Shown: in pieces, positions 62,952-64,000 of the stretch
Position numbering within the stretch: the stretch's first letter is position 1
Layout of the letters: each line of letters begins with the position of its first letter
Assembly: GCA_013152205.1 (NCBI GenBank)
Contig: JAADGV010000027.1
Coordinates: 30,270-94,269, forward strand
Direction of reading: 5' to 3'
Length of the DNA: 64,000 nt
From: Planctomycetota bacterium
GTDB taxonomy: Bacteria > Planctomycetota > Planctomycetia > Pirellulales > Lacipirellulaceae
Position numbers and translations under genes: made by a program
Notes under the pieces: generated by a model
Databases searched by the model: none
What the model was told of the DNA's origin: nothing
Seen by the model: only the letters and a program-made list of their open reading frames with translations

Positions 62952-64000
62952 ATGTCTACTTCACGCCGCAGGCTGTTTGTAACAGCCACCACCCTATGCA
63001 TCGGCCTAATCGCCGCTGCTGCCGACATCGCGTTGGCACAGCCGAATAGGCCGAACATCGTTGTCATCTTTGGCGACGACATCGGTTGGTCGAATTTCAG
63101 TTGCTACCATCGTGGCATGATGGGTGGCCGGACGCCAAACATTGACCGTATCGCTAGCGAAGGCGCGATGTTCACCGATTACTATGCCCAGCAGAGTTGC
63201 ACCGCTGGCCGGGCAGCGTTCATCACAGGCCAGCACCCTTACCGCGTGGGCTTGTTGAAGGTAGGCATGCCGGGCGCCAAGGTAGGGATGCCGTCAAACG
63301 CCCCTACCATTGCTGAGTTGCTCAAGCCGCACGGCTATGCGACAGCACAAATCGGAAAAAATCACCTGGGCGACCGGAATGAGTATCTGCCAACGGTTCA
63401 CGGATTCGATGAGTTCTTTGGCAATCTCTATCACCTGAATGCACAAGAGGAACCGGAAGACCCCGACTACCCCAAGAACCCTGAATTCTTAAAGCGGTTT
63501 GGGCCGCGTGGCACAATGGATTGCAAGGCTTCAGAGCGAGACGATCCCACGATCGACCCACGCTTCGGCAAGGTCGGCAAACAAACGATCAAGGAAATCG
63601 GGCCGTTGACTCGCAAGGGGATGGAAACGATAGACGATAAACTGTTGGCTCGCTCGCTCGACTTTATCGACCGATCGAACAAGGCAGAAAAACCGTTTTT
63701 TCTCTGGCACAACTTGACACGCATGCATGTCTTTACGCGTTTGTCTGAGGAGTGGGAGGACAAGACCGGGTTTGGTCTGTATGCCGATGGGATGGCACAG
63801 TTCGATGATGTTGTCGGCCAATTGCTTAAAAAACTGGACGACCTCGGGATTGCGGACAATACCATCGTGATCGTCACAACGGACAACGGGGCTGAGGTGA
63901 TGACTTGGCCGGACGGCGGCAACACGCCGTTCCACGGCGAAAAAGGGACGACATGGGAAGGCGGAATGCGCGTGCCGTGTGTTGTTCGCTGGCCGGGCGT
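62952..64000 (+). CDS. Secreted type I sulfatase (partial, runs off the window)
   Basis: 349 codons are visible. After a leader with RRRLFVTATTLCIGLIAAAA, PNRPNIVVIFGDDIGWSNFS holds the first metal-binding aspartates, and QQSCTAGRAAFITGQHPYRV contains the sulfatase motif as Cys-Thr-Ala-Gly-Arg, in which Cys would become formylglycine. IGKNHLG and IVIVTTDNGAE (further metal ligands) follow. Acts on sulfated sugars outside the cytoplasm. Neither FGE-like protein in this window looks able to modify it. Confidence 0.9.
   Translation, partial: MSTSRRRLFVTATTLCIGLIAAAADIALAQPNRPNIVVIFGDDIGWSNFSCYHRGMMGGRTPNIDRIASEGAMFTDYYAQQSCTAGRAAFITGQHPYRVGLLKVGMPGAKVGMPSNAPTIAELLKPHGYATAQIGKNHLGDRNEYLPTVHGFDEFFGNLYHLNAQEEPEDPDYPKNPEFLKRFGPRGTMDCKASERDDPTIDPRFGKVGKQTIKEIGPLTRKGMETIDDKLLARSLDFIDRSNKAEKPFFLWHNLTRMHVFTRLSEEWEDKTGFGLYADGMAQFDDVVGQLLKKLDDLGIADNTIVIVTTDNGAEVMTWPDGGNTPFHGEKGTTWEGGMRVPCVVRWPG

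Noticed and set aside
1..64000. CRISPR arrays, prophage, integrase, rRNA or tRNA genes
   Set aside because: No regularly spaced direct repeats, no cas, phage or integrase proteins, and no tRNA- or rRNA-like sequence recognised by eye; the 168-base tandem array is coding.

Overview
The window reads as chromosomal DNA of a planctomycete, most likely of the Pirellulales type. This is inferred from gene content, not from a marker gene: no rRNA or tRNA was seen. The diagnostic mix is Tat-exported Gfo/Idh/MocA oxidoreductases, DUF1080, SUMF1-type FGE-like proteins, a sulfatase, a PEP-CTERM propeller protein, secreted BNR sialidase-like proteins, two-domain xylan-esterase-like hydrolases, and genes for the H4MPT/methanofuran C1 branch (formylmethanofuran dehydrogenase B and C). 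Genes are mostly monocistronic or in short runs, with long repeat-rich intergenic regions. The minus strand carries most genes.

Layout. 1-3466: an exported esterase (partial), a secreted MhpD-like hydratase and a PhoPQ-related hydrolase. 3820-10488 (all minus): a sugar-catabolic run with a DapA-family aldolase, ribulokinase, FucI-like isomerase, DUF1080 protein and DegT aminotransferase. 10686-24930: secreted or lipid/carbohydrate-active proteins (two sialidase-like propellers, class 3 lipase, two-domain esterase, MFS carrier, CBM6 lipoprotein, and two large exported proteins of unknown family). 25058-30740: pyruvate:ferredoxin oxidoreductase split into two genes, plus a POT peptide transporter. 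31045-44184: three Tat-exported Gfo/Idh oxidoreductases, a leucine-rich-repeat protein, an FGE-like protein, a ceramidase-like protein, a DUF4139 protein, a five-bladed-propeller protein and a xylose-isomerase-like TIM barrel. 44448-50280: FGE-like protein, fwdB, moeA (divergent from fwdB), fwdC and fabG. 50659-54449: Gfo/Idh, NagB and a seven-blade SBBP/PEP-CTERM propeller. 55170-64000: second two-domain esterase, sodium:solute symporter with tagaturonate epimerase, a cytosolic Gfo/Idh and a partial sulfatase.

How the genes fit together (inference). The exported hydrolases, sialidases and sulfatase would release sugars and uronates. MFS, POT and SSS carriers would import them. The AraB/FucI/DapA-like and UxaE-like enzymes would feed them into central metabolism. 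PFOR would oxidise pyruvate, and the FwdB/FwdC plus MoeA genes point to C1 oxidation with a Mo/W pterin enzyme. Tat-exported Gfo/Idh enzymes next to DUF1080 and TIM-barrel isomerases suggest an oxidative (3-keto-sugar) route of glycoside cleavage outside the cytoplasm.

The most unusual layer is intergenic: at least six families of inverted repeats are scattered through the window, some nested, one with a perfect 20-bp terminal inverted repeat, and two whose edge supplies the stop codon of the adjacent gene.
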